Assembly (NCBI RefSeq): GCF_013761245.1
Contig: NZ_JACDUT010000010.1
Coordinates: forward strand, 52,323-116,322
Direction of reading: 5' to 3'
Length of the DNA stretch: 64,000 nt
From: Thermaerobacillus caldiproteolyticus
Lineage (GTDB): Bacteria > Bacillota > Bacilli > Bacillales > Anoxybacillaceae
The notes under the pieces were generated by a model. It saw only the letters and a list, made by a program, of their open reading frames with translations, did not search any database and had not been told where the DNA came from. The translations under genes and the position numbers were made by a program. Every line of letters begins with the position of its first letter. Position 1 is the stretch's first letter. Shown piece after piece: positions 43,914-55,440 of the stretch.

Positions 43914-45074
43914 ATGGATAGAACTACTATTTTTATAAGTTCTGTTGCACAAGATACTCTTTCCTCTATACGAAACGCTGTATTTGAAGAATTAAAAAAT
44001 ATGGGGCATGAACCTATTCGTTTTGAAGATAGTATGCGATATATTCACCAAGATGCCATCCGAACTTGTTTGGAATACGTATCAAGAAGTGATATCTTTC
44101 TACTATTTATCGCGGACAAAGCAGGAACATTCTTAGAGGATGAAGGGAAAACTGTTACTCACCTTGAATTTTTACGTGCATATCATGAAAATAAACGTCT
44201 TATCGTATATGTTCACGATATAGTTCTTGATACCTACTTTCAGACGATCAGACCTCAAATAAAACAATCGTTAGTACAGTATTTAAGCGAACACGGTAAA
44301 GAACCGGATTCAATGTTGAAATTTATAAGCGAAAACATTAAAGAGCAGCCTCATGTTGCCGAAAATTACGTATGGTACTTTCTTTATGATGCAGAACAAA
44401 AAGGCATATATTTCGAAAAATGTTCATTAGGTGTCGAAATTCTTTCAAACATAAAAAGCTATCTTTCAGCTCTTTTCAAAGAAAGCCTTCAATACTTAAA
44501 TATTCGTTCAGAAATCGAACGAAGCTTAGAACATGTTGAATTATACGGGGATTTTTATGAACTATCACTTGAATTCATAAGTTTATTGCAGAATGGGCAA
44601 ATTACAAATTGGAGAAGGCTATTAGCGCTTTTACGATCTAAGATGGTCGGCTGCAATATTTACTCTACAAATACAAAGTACCAGCAAGAAGCTATAGGAG
44701 CATTAATGGACTGTAAAGCCGTAACTCTTTACGAAAAAAGAGATGACCAGATGATTTGCAAAGAATATGATGGATTAACAACTCCTGAGAACTTTTCATT
44801 AGATGATTCCTCTTCTTACGTTGTGCAAACATATAATGATCATAATCATAATGAAAAGCTATACTATTCACTGGAAAAAAGAATATGCTATTTCCTGTTT
44901 AAAGTAAAGACTTATGTATTTTGCTTTCATCTGCCGCTGCTAGGAGAATGGGATTATTATAAATTGAAGGCTTACCAAGAGCATATATTTAATGCTATAC
45001 TTGAATCAAAAGGATATTCTTATTGTTACTTTATCAAAATGCTGTTAGGAGGTCTCTCAAATGAACAATTATAA
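43914..45074 (+). CDS. DUF4062-domain protein
   Basis: The 386-residue protein starts with a DUF4062 domain (residues 3-100: TTIFISSVAQDTLSSIRNAV, GHEPIRFED, LEYVSRSDIFLLFIADKAGT, THLEFLRAYHENKRLIVYVH), a TIR-like alpha/beta fold found at the N-terminus of STAND-type and other signalling or defence proteins. The remaining 280 residues are helical and then alpha/beta, with no recognised motif and no P-loop. GGTGGTATTGTAAT precedes the ATG. The next ORF overlaps by 14 bases. A role in conflict or stress sensing is inferred from the domain only. Confidence 0.75.
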   Translation: MDRTTIFISSVAQDTLSSIRNAVFEELKNMGHEPIRFEDSMRYIHQDAIRTCLEYVSRSDIFLLFIADKAGTFLEDEGKTVTHLEFLRAYHENKRLIVYVHDIVLDTYFQTIRPQIKQSLVQYLSEHGKEPDSMLKFISENIKEQPHVAENYVWYFLYDAEQKGIYFEKCSLGVEILSNIKSYLSALFKESLQYLNIRSEIERSLEHVELYGDFYELSLEFISLLQNGQITNWRRLLALLRSKMVGCNIYSTNTKYQQEAIGALMDCKAVTLYEKRDDQMICKEYDGLTTPENFSLDDSSSYVVQTYNDHNHNEKLYYSLEKRICYFLFKVKTYVFCFHLPLLGEWDYYKLKAYQEHIFNAILESKGYSYCYFIKMLLGGLSNEQL

Positions 45075-45219
45075 AGAAAATGTAATATTAATTGCCTCCG
45101 CACCACATGGATATGGAAAAAAAGTTGTAACGAATCGTCTTAGTCAAATGAAGCGTGATCACGCAAATTTACAAAATAAACTTTCCAAAATAAAAAGTTC
45201 ATTTCGTAATTCAAAATAA
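45061..45219 (+). CDS. short ORF with P-loop-like start, overlapping DUF4062 gene
   Basis: The 52-residue product reads NVILIASAPHGYGKKVVTNR and then a helical basic tail. APHGYGKKVV resembles a Walker A loop without the final Ser/Thr. AGGAGGTCTCTCAA precedes the ATG inside the upstream gene, so coupling is likely. It may be a truncated NTPase partner. Confidence 0.5.
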   Translation: MNNYKENVILIASAPHGYGKKVVTNRLSQMKRDHANLQNKLSKIKSSFRNSK

Positions 45220-45645
45220 ATGCTCATGATGTAAAAATGCTCTACTGACAGAAGGAGTAAAATCCATTTTTTCAAATGTTTCCAATTTGCACGTTCTACA
45301 ATTTCAATATTTTCAAGATAGCAGTAGAAGCCCATCTATCACCAAAGTATTCAAGAAGAAGGTCATTTGATCTTCTTCTTTTTTAGTTTAACTGAGGAGG
45401 GTGTTTAATTGAAAGTTTGTATCGAAAAGATGAAGACGCGATGCATTTTTACTGGGTAAATTGGTAAGCTGCATGGAGTGTTGTTGATAAAGCATTAACG
45501 AAGCCAACATTCCTTTGGGCTTCAAATTAATGTTAGAGGATTTAAAAGTTTTATTGGAACGAAAGGGCCTTCGGTCTTTTAGCGGCTTCAGTCACCCAAA
45601 ACAAAATGTGCTTTTCAAAGACTTTTATTTTTGGGGAGAGGAAAA
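45220..45645. other. non-coding interval with terminator
   Basis: Contains the terminator at 45353, a fragment with KDEDAMHFYWVNW near 45420-45475, and the ribosome binding site of the next relic. Confidence 0.4.
45353..45386 (+). terminator. intrinsic terminator
   Basis: AAGAAGAAG / CTTCTTCTT with TTTTTT. Confidence 0.75.
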
Positions 45646-46228
45646 ATGAGTGTGGGAAAAGAAATTAAAAATATATATGATGCGATACTTAAAATATGCA
45701 CCGAAACGAGTCATTTCATCTCAGTTGTCAATGACCTTTTTGTCAGATACGGTTGGAATCCTGTTGGAGGAAACGGCGTGATGTGGGACCGTTCCACCCA
45801 TTATGCTCAACCTCGTTTCTGGCTGCCGTATTTTCAGCAACGTGTTTTTGCAACTGAGCAAGATACTACAAAGGGAGTAGGAATCAACATTATCTTTGAC
45901 GAAGCTTCTAGAGAGTTAATGAACACGATTCCTTTTGTTTTCTGTTGTTACATCAAAGTAGAAAATAGTGGCCGATGAAATTTACTATGCAAGCTGGAGC
46001 GAAACATCATAGGTGCTTGATGAAACACATCGTAAACTCTATAAGACCGTCTATCCAAACCGGATGACAATCGTTAATTATTTTCTGCCGCTCGATGTTT
46101 TATCAAATCAGCAAGCAGTTGAAATCTATATTATAAAACCTTTAATAGAAATATATAATGGGAACGTAGCTAAAGCATATGAATTAATTAAGTCAGTTTG
46201 TCTTATCAGAGAAGAATTAAGTTCTTAA
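45646..46228 (+). pseudogene. unknown protein, frameshifted with in-frame stop
   Basis: ATG 45646 (GAGAGGAAAA) starts SVGKEIKNIYDAILKICTET and runs to WLPYFQQRVFATEQDT and FVFCCYIKVENS. A frameshift near 45965 and a TAG near 46005 separate this from VLDETHRKLYKTVYPNRMTI and YIIKPLIEIYNGNVAKAYEL. Repaired, it would be about 193 residues, mixed alpha/beta and soluble. No family is recognised. Confidence 0.55.
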
Positions 46229-46321
46229 TTAATCAAAATTTCATAGTGTAATTCAAATGGGAACGTACGTATACGAAATAATTGTTTTTAAACATATAAG
46301 TTTTTAAAGGAGCTGGACATA

Positions 46322-46567
46322 TTGCTTGATAAAATAAAAGGTGGGCTGTTTGGATTAGCGATTGGAGATGCTCTTGGGGCTACAACTGAATTCATGAATA
46401 TAACAGAGATTCAAGAGAAATATGGAAAAGTCACGGATATAATCGGTGGCGGCTGGTTAAACTTATCGCCCGGAAAAGTTACCGATGATACAGCAATGAC
46501 CATCGCTGTCGCTAAAGAAATTATTAAGAATAAGGAAAATCCTCTTCCCGATTTTACATCAACTTAA
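46322..46567 (+). pseudogene. ADP-ribosylglycohydrolase N-terminal fragment
   Basis: From TTG 46322 (AAAGGAGCTGG), KGGLFGLAIGDALGATTEFM and VTDDTAMTIAVAKEII show both N-terminal metal-binding motifs of DraG-type hydrolases (GDALG and TDDTxM). The remaining about 200 residues, with the C-terminal metal ligands, are missing. Confidence 0.78.
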
Positions 46568-46694
46568 TTCATGGTCGTTGGATTGATGATCGTGTGAATA
46601 ATTATGACTGTAGTCGCTTTTATAATAATTGGGATGTTGTAAATATGTTACTTTTATCTTAAATTTTTATTTTATGAGAAAGACGGTGGTTAAA

Positions 46695-46820
46695 ATGAAT
46701 AATGATTTCAGAATATTCTTGAATTTTTACAAAGAAGAATTTTACCAATTTAAAAAATATGGTTGGATAGAAACTGTTGATAAAATAAACGAAAAGATGC
46801 AAATAAAAATAACAAATTAA
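46695..46820 (+). CDS. possible small protein
   Basis: A 41-residue frame, MNNDFRIFLNFYKEEFYQFK onward, ends just before the Msr fragment. The weak GGTGG site and relic context make it doubtful. Confidence 0.3.
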   Translation: MNNDFRIFLNFYKEEFYQFKKYGWIETVDKINEKMQIKITN

Positions 46821-46833
46821 GAGCGGATTTACC

Positions 46834-47182
46834 ACCTAAATGGCATATATGAAGGAGAGAAGCGACTACGATGAAAGCAAGATTCGTGCAGTCCTACACG
46901 CAATGAATTTTACAGGAAATGATTTGAGAAAGAATGTCCGCGATTTAAGTGGTGGAGAAGCAATCCGTCTAGTATTGTGTCAACTGTTTTTGGGAAGATA
47001 CAATATACTGATTTTAGATGAGCCGACAAATTTTTTAGATGTTTTTTGTATTGAAGCGTTAGAACGCTTTTAAAAGGATATGAAGGCACCGTCCTTCTCG
47101 TATCACATGATCATATGTTTATTAAACGTGTAGCAGATCATATATATGTCATTGAAAACCAACAACTAAAATTAAGAAACTA
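46834..47182 (+). pseudogene. copied 3' end of the Msr-like ABC-F gene
   Basis: It is nearly identical to 35084-35428 for 345 bases, from MAYMKE to the stop, including the LSGGEAIRLVLCQ signature and LILDEPTNFLD Walker B. A one-base deletion near 47073 breaks the frame after LERF, and a few substitutions are present. The similarity starts abruptly, so this is a recombination scar and not an independent gene. Confidence 0.9.
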
Positions 47183-47193
47183 ATCATGGAAAG

Positions 47194-47248
47194 GAGGATG
47201 TCCCAAAAGGTCGGTAAAACGACCTTTTGAGGACAGCCTCTTTTTTTG
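47194..47248 (+). terminator. long-stem terminator
   Basis: Outer arms GAGG..GTCC / GGAC..CCTC and inner CAAAAGGTCG / CGACCTTTTG, followed by TTTTTTT. Confidence 0.85.
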
Positions 47249-47418
47249 GTCATTCTTTCATTGTCTTCTTCAACGCACTCGTTAGTTGAAGTACAGTCCT
47301 TCACAACCTGCATTTTAATTGAATAGTAAAAGACAATATTCCTAGTTAAAGCATCTTCCTAAAGGAATTATCCTCTTTCTTCCTCACTAAAATGAAGCAG
47401 GTTTTTCATAGGAGATCA

Positions 47419-47964
47419 CTATAGATTCCTCTCTAACAAAATCCCTACTTGTTCTGCCATGACATGAGGAGGATAAGGCATTCCATTCGCGATCCACCAT
47501 TCCACGATTCCTACATAAGAATTCACAATAAATTGAAGAATAACGTCTTCATTTAATCCTTGATTTTTTTCTTTTGTTATATCCACTTCATCCTTGAACT
47601 CTTCGATGAGAAACTCAATGAACTTACTACGAAATTGAGGGGCGCCTTTGCTCGTTAACATCGTTGAAAAAAACAAATAATGATGCTCAAGATATTCGAA
47701 CAAAGGAAGATTCGCCTCGTTATATTCCGCTTCAGCCGTCGATTCACAAATTTCTCTCATATTGTTAATATGTTCTTCAATGAGCTTATCCAGTAGATCA
47801 AATTTGTCCAAGTAATGAAGATAGATGGTTCCTCGGCTAACATTTGCCCTGTCGGCAATATCTTGTATCGTAATGTCATCAAAATTTTTTTCAGACATTA
47901 ATTCAATAAAAGCTTTTTTTATCGCTTCTTGAGATTTGAGTATTCTTCTATCCACTTTAGACAT
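47419..47964 (-). CDS. TetR-family regulator
   Basis: The 181-residue protein begins with a TetR helix-turn-helix (KSQEAIKKAFIELMSEKNFD, ITIQDIADRANVSRGTIYLH) followed by a helical ligand domain with LLERNL at the end. The start MSKVDRR at 47964 is chosen over the GTG at 47976, which sits inside the GGGTGAT site. It is divergent from a short-chain dehydrogenase, with a 10-bp-arm palindrome between them, so it probably represses that gene and itself. Confidence 0.87.
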   Translation of the reverse strand: MSKVDRRILKSQEAIKKAFIELMSEKNFDDITIQDIADRANVSRGTIYLHYLDKFDLLDKLIEEHINNMREICESTAEAEYNEANLPLFEYLEHHYLFFSTMLTSKGAPQFRSKFIEFLIEEFKDEVDITKEKNQGLNEDVILQFIVNSYVGIVEWWIANGMPYPPHVMAEQVGILLERNL

Positions 47965-48348
47965 TGTGAGGATCACCCAACTTTCTTAAAGATAATTAAC
48001 AATTTTAATTGATTTGTTCACTAATGAACAAATCGTGTTCATTTAACCATTGTAAGCATCCTGTACACATTTATAATTATAGACAGATGTTAATTAATAT
48101 ATCAATGTTTATTATTTATTAATTCAATGTTTAATGAAGAAAGGGGGAAAGAATACGAATACAGCTCAACAAAAACTGAAAGCATTCAGAAAAGTGTGGT
48201 TCATCGGATGTCTGCCATTATGGTTGTAAAAGAATTGTTTTCGAAAAAAAGTAAAAATATAAGTAGCCCAAAAGGTATGCATTTTTTCAATGTTTAAGGC
48301 TTTTTGTTACTTGATTATTTAAATTATTAAGAAAGGATGTTATGTAGT
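47965..48348. other. divergent regulatory region
   Basis: It contains the TetR palindrome and a fragment at 48151-48229 (NTAQQKLKAFRKVWFIGCLP then a stop) that looks like the first residues of a lost membrane protein. Confidence 0.45.
48011..48034. promoter_or_regulatory. probable TetR operator
   Basis: GATTTGTTCA-CTAA-TGAACAAATC, a perfect 10-bp-arm palindrome 47 bases upstream of the TetR start. Confidence 0.75.
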
Positions 48349-49089
48349 ATGTCTAATATTCAAGATAAAGTTGTCATTATTACAGGTGCTTCTAGTGGGA
48401 TTGGAGAAGCTACCGCAAAAGAACTTGCATCTAAAGGTGCAAAAGTGGTTTTAGCAGCTCGTCGTGAAGATCGTTTAAAGAAAGTACAAGAAGAGATTCA
48501 AAAGAATGGCGGGCAAGCTATTTATAAAGTAACAGATGTGACTTCATATGAACAAATGGAAGAGCTAGCTGAGTATGCTCTTAAAGAATTTGGAAAAATC
48601 GATGTAATGATCAATAATGCAGGATTAATGCCATTATCACCTCTTTATCAGAAAAAAATCAATGAATGGGATACGATGATCGATGTTAACATCAAAGGTG
48701 TGCTTTATGGTATTGCTGCTGTACTTCCATCCATGAGAGAACGCAAATCAGGTCATATTATTAATGTTTCTTCCGTAGCAGGACACTTAATAGGACCTGC
48801 AGGTTCTGTTTATAGTGCTACAAAATTTGCTGTACGTGCTATTACGGAAGGTCTTCGTAAAGAAGAGTGTGTCAACAATATTCGTACAACCATCATCTCG
48901 CCAGGAGCCGTTACTAGTGAATTGCCAGAAACGATTTCAGATCCAGAACTAAAATCTGCAATTGATGAATTCTACAAAGTTGCGATTGATGCTGATAGCA
49001 TCGCTCGTGCCATTGCTTTTGCCATTGAACAACCATCTGATGTAGCCATTAACGAGATGATTATTCGTCCAACAGTTCAAGAACTCTAA
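48349..49089 (+). CDS. short-chain dehydrogenase/reductase (classical SDR)
   Basis: The 246-residue protein shows TGASSGIGEATAKELASKGA (cofactor loop), AARREDR (NADP preference), NNAGLMPLSP, NVSSVAGHLIGPAGSVYSAT with the Ser-Tyr-Lys triad, and ISPGAVTSELPETI. It probably reduces a small carbonyl compound with NADPH. ATG 48349 follows GAAAGGATG. It lies under the TetR palindrome and is followed by an NmrA-like and an aldo-keto reductase gene. Confidence 0.88.
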   Translation: MSNIQDKVVIITGASSGIGEATAKELASKGAKVVLAARREDRLKKVQEEIQKNGGQAIYKVTDVTSYEQMEELAEYALKEFGKIDVMINNAGLMPLSPLYQKKINEWDTMIDVNIKGVLYGIAAVLPSMRERKSGHIINVSSVAGHLIGPAGSVYSATKFAVRAITEGLRKEECVNNIRTTIISPGAVTSELPETISDPELKSAIDEFYKVAIDADSIARAIAFAIEQPSDVAINEMIIRPTVQEL

Positions 49090-49109
49090 AAAGAAAACTT
49101 ACGTTATTT

Positions 49110-49148
49110 AGATTGCCCCATATTATTGTTTTCGGGGTAATCTATTTA
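49110..49148 (+). terminator. probable terminator after SDR gene
   Basis: AGATTGCCCC / GGGGTAATCT (one G-T pair) followed by ATTTA. Confidence 0.6.
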
Positions 49149-49186
49149 CATTTAATGATTAGAATGAATGAAAGGGAGTTTTGAAT

Positions 49187-49774
49187 TTGAAAAATGTTTT
49201 AATTCTTGGAGCAAATGGTTCAATTGCTCGCATTGCTATTAATTTATTCCTTAACGAAACCGATGCTCAGTTGACACTTTATCTTCGTAACTCACACAGA
49301 CTAAAAAACATCAATTCAAATCGAGTACGAATAATCGAAGGCGATGTTTTGGATATTGAAAAATTAAAAGAAGCCATGATTGGGCAGGATGTCGTTTATG
49401 CCAATCTGGCTGGCAATCTCGAACAAATGGCGAAAAACATCGTGGAAGCAATGAACGCGACGGGTGTGAAACGTCTAATTTGGATCAGTTCAATGGGAAT
49501 TTATGATGAAGTCCCGGGAGAGAAGTATGGTAGTATCTTAGATCCATATCGAAAGTCAGCTGCTATTATTGAAGCATCAGACCTTGACTATACAATCCTG
49601 AGACCTGCATGGTTTACCAATCAAGATGAAATTGACTATGAGACAACTCAGAAAGGCGAACCATTTAAAGGTTCGGTTGTATCACGTAAGAGTGTTGCGG
49701 ACTTGGTTGTTAAATTAGCTGTAACGCCAGGAATGGAAGTTCGTCGTAGTTTGGGAGTGAATAAACCTGAATAA
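49187..49774 (+). CDS. NAD(P)-binding NmrA-like/atypical SDR protein
   Basis: The 195-residue protein has a Rossmann start KNVLILGANGSIARIAINLF, then RIIEGDVLDIEKLKEAMIGQ, VKRLIWISSMGIYDEVPGEK and LDYTILRPAWFTNQDEIDYE, the pattern of NAD(P)H-binding sugar-epimerase-like SDRs. TTG 49187 follows AAAGGGAG at 8 bases. A decayed second copy lies at 51048. The substrate is unknown. Confidence 0.85.
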   Translation: MKNVLILGANGSIARIAINLFLNETDAQLTLYLRNSHRLKNINSNRVRIIEGDVLDIEKLKEAMIGQDVVYANLAGNLEQMAKNIVEAMNATGVKRLIWISSMGIYDEVPGEKYGSILDPYRKSAAIIEASDLDYTILRPAWFTNQDEIDYETTQKGEPFKGSVVSRKSVADLVVKLAVTPGMEVRRSLGVNKPE

Positions 49775-49949
49775 GAATTGTATTTTTTATTAACAATTTA
49801 AAAGGATCTCGTTCCTATTTTAATAGATGTACATTGAAGGGACAATACCCATTATGTATAATCAACCGGATATGGGAGAAATCACTCAATGTGCATCCAA
49901 ATCATTTAGTGTAAAAAAGAAGGATTGTGACTTGACACTTAATATTTAA

Positions 49950-50819
<870 letters not shown>

Positions 50820-50968
50820 TGCTCTTATACAACACAACGAAATGAAATACGGAGAACCGTGTCATAAGTGATGGTAAACTTCAAAAGTAAGCTAACTTTG
50901 GTTGCACATACATTAGGCACAGCAACTGGTTGTCTAGTTGCCGTGGTAAAGCCTTATTTTGTTATACT

Positions 50969-50998
50969 CACTATGAACCATAGTAGTGGTTCATAGTG
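50969..50998. promoter_or_regulatory. long palindrome, operator or terminator
   Basis: CACTATGAACCA-TAGTAG-TGGTTCATAGTG is a perfect 12-bp-arm inverted repeat upstream of the NmrA-like relic. TTGTTATACT lies just before it, suggesting an operator more than a terminator. Confidence 0.5.
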
Positions 50999-51047
50999 TA
51001 TCATTTCTGGTTTTTCTATACTTTAGAATGAATGAAAGGGAGTTTTA

Positions 51048-51210
51048 AAACTGAGTAATCTTTTAATCCTTGGAGCAAACGGGGGAATTGCTTGAATTGC
51101 TACTGATATATTCCTAAAAGAAACTGATGCTCAGTTAACGCTTTAATCTGCGTAACTCAAGCAGACTTAGAAATCTTGATCCGAATCGCGTACGAGTAAT
51201 TCGTTCTTTA
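51048..51210 (+). pseudogene. NmrA-like gene relic
   Basis: SNLLILGANGGIA, a stop, then IATDIFLKETDAQLTL and another stop reproduce the first 50 codons of the gene at 49187, including its GAATGAATGAAAGGGAG leader. Multiple stops and shifts show decay. Confidence 0.75.
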
Positions 51211-51255
51211 GGACAAAAGGGATTAAATTATAGATTGAGGAGTAGATAGAACACC

Positions 51256-52424
51256 GTGAATAAAACCTAGAAAATTTACATGCTAACCCTTATCAGCTTT
51301 TTTGTGGGCACGTCACAATTTGTCATCTCGGGCATTCTGGATCAAGTCGCTTCTTCTGTCGGCGTATCGGTATCGGCAGCAGGACAGCTTATTACCGTAT
51401 TCGCGCTTGCCAACGCAACGGCACGCCAGCCGTCATGGTGGCGACTGCGAAGATGGATCGGCGCAAGCAACTGCTACTAGCTCTTGCCATTATTTTACTC
51501 GGCATCGTTTCGACGCTCGCCCTTCCGGGTTTCGGCTTCCTGATGGTCTCTCGCGTTTTACTCGGGGTCGGAACGGGTGTTTTCGTAGTCACCGCCTATT
51601 CCACCGCTGCAAATCTGGCGCCTTCCGGGCAACAGGCTGGAGCGATGTCTAACATTGCGTTGGGCTTCAGTGCCTCTCTCGTCCTCGGCATTCCCATTGG
51701 GCGCGTGGTCGCTGCGGCGTATGATTGGAAGGTGATATTCTGGGGTATTGGAATCTTCACCCTGCTGGGAATTTTCGCTGTCGCAAAGACGATTCCATCC
51801 ATGGAAGGCGAAGCATCCGTCCCTCTTGGCAAGCAACTCGCCCTGTTAAAGAAGCCAAAGATAGCCTTCGCCCTCGGCGTGACGTTCTTCGTGTTTATCA
51901 GCTATTCGGTGGTCAATACGTATATCACCCCATTCCTGACCTCTGTCATGTCGATGAGTGAACAGGAAGTGAGCGTCATTCTCTTCGCCTTGGGCATCGC
52001 GAGCTTGATCGGCTCCAAGCTTGGCGGCTTCTTGGCGGATCGGACCGGCACCGCTCGCACACTTGTCGGCAGCATGGTCGTACAAGCCCTCGCTCTCGCG
52101 TTGCTGTCCATCGTCGCCCGAACGACCATCGTCGCTATCCCGTTACTCATGCTTTGGGCGATTGCTGCTTGGACGTTCGGACCGACCCAGAACTACAACC
52201 TACTCTCACTCGCTCCGGAAGCCTCCGGTATCTTGCTTAGTCTGAATAGTACCTTCGTACAGCTCGGCTTTGCAGCAGGCGCTGGTATCGGAGGAATTGC
52301 CGTGGGCGGATCGTCTATACTGGCGATCTGTTGGATCGGCGCCGCTACAGTCTTCGTCGCAGTCTCCGTTGCATCCGTTTCCTTCGGGCTTACACGAACT
52401 TTCTCAAAGCGCGCCAATGGTTGA
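51256..52424 (+). pseudogene. MFS transporter, GC-rich, frameshifted
   Basis: The 12-helix arabinose-efflux-type MFS sequence starts MLTLISFFVGTSQFVISGIL and continues after a frameshift near 51417 (ANA then GTPAVMVATAKMDRRKQLLL) to TRTFSKRANG. GTG 51256 may be the original start but is followed by TAG after four codons. Motifs include LGVGTGVFVVTAYSTAANLA and ALGFSASLVLGIPIGRVV. Base composition is clearly richer in G+C than both flanks, with codons such as CTC, GCC and GGC, so it is a recent import. Confidence 0.8.
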
Positions 52425-52457
52425 GCTTTTCTGGTATTAAAATTAGAAGGATTTATT

Positions 52458-52610
52458 ATGAAATATCGCACAGTAGGGAAAACAGGCATTAAAGTCTCAA
52501 GTTTATGTTTTGGTACGATGTCTTTTGGCGGAAACGCTGATGAAGAAACATCTAAAGCAATGTTTAAACGTTGTCGTGAGGCCGGTATTAACTTTTTTGA
52601 TACGGCAAAC
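52458..52610 (+). pseudogene. aldo/keto reductase N-terminal fragment
   Basis: KYRTVGKTGIKVSSLCFGTM and AGINFFDTAN are the first 51 residues of an aldo/keto reductase; the sequence is then cut and joined to the leader of the next aldo/keto reductase. Confidence 0.75.
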
Positions 52611-52632
52611 GATAAAAAAGAAAGGAAGATAA

Positions 52633-53625
<993 letters not shown>

Positions 53626-53659
53626 CTGATCGTTCTCCGTGTGGGATAGAATAAGGTAT

Positions 53660-53714
53660 GAAAAGTGCAAGGTAAATCACGAAAATCGTGAAAAAACTTG
53701 CACTTTTCATTTAA
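53660..53714 (+). terminator. long-stem terminator
   Basis: GAAAAGTGCAAG / CTTGCACTTTTC with an inner TCACGA-AAA-TCGTGA hairpin and T-rich tail. Confidence 0.85.
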
Positions 53715-53758
53715 AGTAAGGCGAGCATCATTTCATCAAAAAAAACAAAGCTGGCTTA

Positions 53759-54184
53759 TTTAAAGACAAGCAATTATCTACAATTTTGGAGTGTATAATT
53801 CCAAACATAAGGTCCAATTCTTGCCGTTACCACCAAAGTTTTTGAACAGTCTGAGGGAGTATATTAAAGAGAATGGATTAACATCCGATGATCCACTTTG
53901 TTACGGAATCAAAGGGGTAGCGTTACAAAACAAACAATTAAATCGAATGACTGATAAAATTTGTGGATATTTAGGGTGGGAAGGGGAGAGAAGAGTTACA
54001 CCACATGGTTTCCGATATTCCATTGCGACATTGTTAGATGAAAAGGGTGTTTCCAAAGATATTAGATACTATTCAATATTTGTTAGGTAATAGTGAAACA
54101 GAGAGCATCAAATTTTATTCACGCCGTGATAAACGAAAAATACATCAAATTTGTTATAATTTTCCTTTGAACAAAATTGGCTAA
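53759..54184 (+). pseudogene. tyrosine recombinase C-terminal relic
   Basis: VYNSKHKVQFLPLPPKFLNS, RRVTPHGFRYSIATLLDEKG and, after a frameshift near 54060, TIQYLLGNSETESIKFYSRR give the HxxR, LGN/H and catalytic Tyr boxes of phage integrase/XerC-type recombinases. The N-terminal domain and first catalytic Arg are missing. Confidence 0.75.
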
Positions 54185-55100
54185 ATGATTTTAAACATGA
54201 AATGCGTCGTTGCAATGTGCAATGTTCGTGGCTGAATACCATGATTGATTACTTGATCTTGAACAAAGCGTCGACTTGTAGAAGGTGTTAAATATCATGT
54301 AAATCAAGCGATCTGATTTGTTTTATTAAAAATTCTTTGTAACATTTCAAGTCATAAGCGTAGCTGCGTAGTGTATTATGTGAACAGTTTTTTTCAATTT
54401 CCAAATACATCAAAAAAATCGTCAGCTGCCTGTGTAAAGTTCATACGGAACGACCTCCTTAAAAATTAAGTTATGAGGGCGCACCCGTAAATTTAAATTA
54501 TGGACCGTACCTGATAGTTATCCGGACGTCCATAAAACTTAATTGGAACAGCACTAATAATTATCGTCAACTTGAGGGGAAGAAGTACACGATATAAAAT
54601 CTTATCGGTACTTGAGAGATCAACTTATTGGTACGCTTAAGTTTCTATCCAGTTGACATAATATAAAGTGAAGGATAAAAAACGATAAAACAGTAAGTTA
54701 ACTTAATAATCGCGTATAAACTTTGATAATTCGTGATAATTGTATCGAAAAAATAAAATGAGTTAATTTATGTATGTAAATATTAGCACGTGCGTTCTTA
54801 TTTGTCTAGATTAAAACAGCAAAATATGTAAGGATAGAGCAGAATAAAATATTCTAATCAATCAATCCTTCAGCAGTATTATTCAAAATACACAAAACTA
54901 GATAGAACATATCAGTATTGGAAAGAAGCTTATGAAAAATTCTTTAAAGAAGAGTTTAAGTAAAATTGGTCGCGAATTTAAAGAAGATATGTTGCTGGTT
55001 TGTGAGCGTTTTGAATTGGTTGATGTAAAGAAATAATAGGAATAATAGGAATGATATTACACCACAATACTAAAAAGGTGAGTTAATAAATGATTTTTTT
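54185..55100. other. non-coding interval with cassette repeat
   Basis: Contains the block shared with 8371-8437 (54660-54811) and a fragment near 54890-54960 (RTYQYWKEAYEKFFKEEFK). No intact gene is seen. Confidence 0.45.
54660..54811 (+). repeat. block also present at 8371-8437
   Basis: ATATAAAGTGAAGGATAAAA and GTAAATATTAGCACGTGC match the sequence upstream of the nucleotidyltransferase relic at 8534, with an extra 80 bases between the two parts. Confidence 0.55.
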
Positions 55101-55134
55101 AAACGCTCGGAATGAAAATCCGAGCGTTTTTCTG
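55101..55134. terminator. intrinsic terminator
   Basis: AAACGCTCGGA / TCCGAGCGTTT, with T-tracts on both sides. Confidence 0.85.
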
Positions 55135-55312
55135 TGATGGTAGTCCATGGCATCGGTCTTTGCTTTTCATAAACTTGAACTTTTGGCTCTATAGGAGATG
55201 AGTGGATTGATGATAATGAATACATAGTGATGATCCTCCAAAAATTTAACAACGGGAGGATGGTAATGTCCTGTTGCTTCTAACACCACTGGAGGCTTCT
55301 GACCGGTAGATT
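55128..55312 (-). pseudogene. IS110-family transposase fragment
   Basis: The minus strand reads GQKPPVVLEATGHYHPPVVK and FLEDHHYVFIIINPLISYRA, the second conserved block of the DEDD transposases of IS110. The frame then breaks and no further part is present. Confidence 0.7.
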
Positions 55313-55440
55313 ATACACTATTTTTATGTATTTTAATATTTTAAACATTATTTATAACCTTTTTCATTAACATAGCATATTTTTTTGAAACATTTTAACG
55401 TTATTTTATGTCTAAAGAGTGAAAGGAAAGGGGAGGAAAG

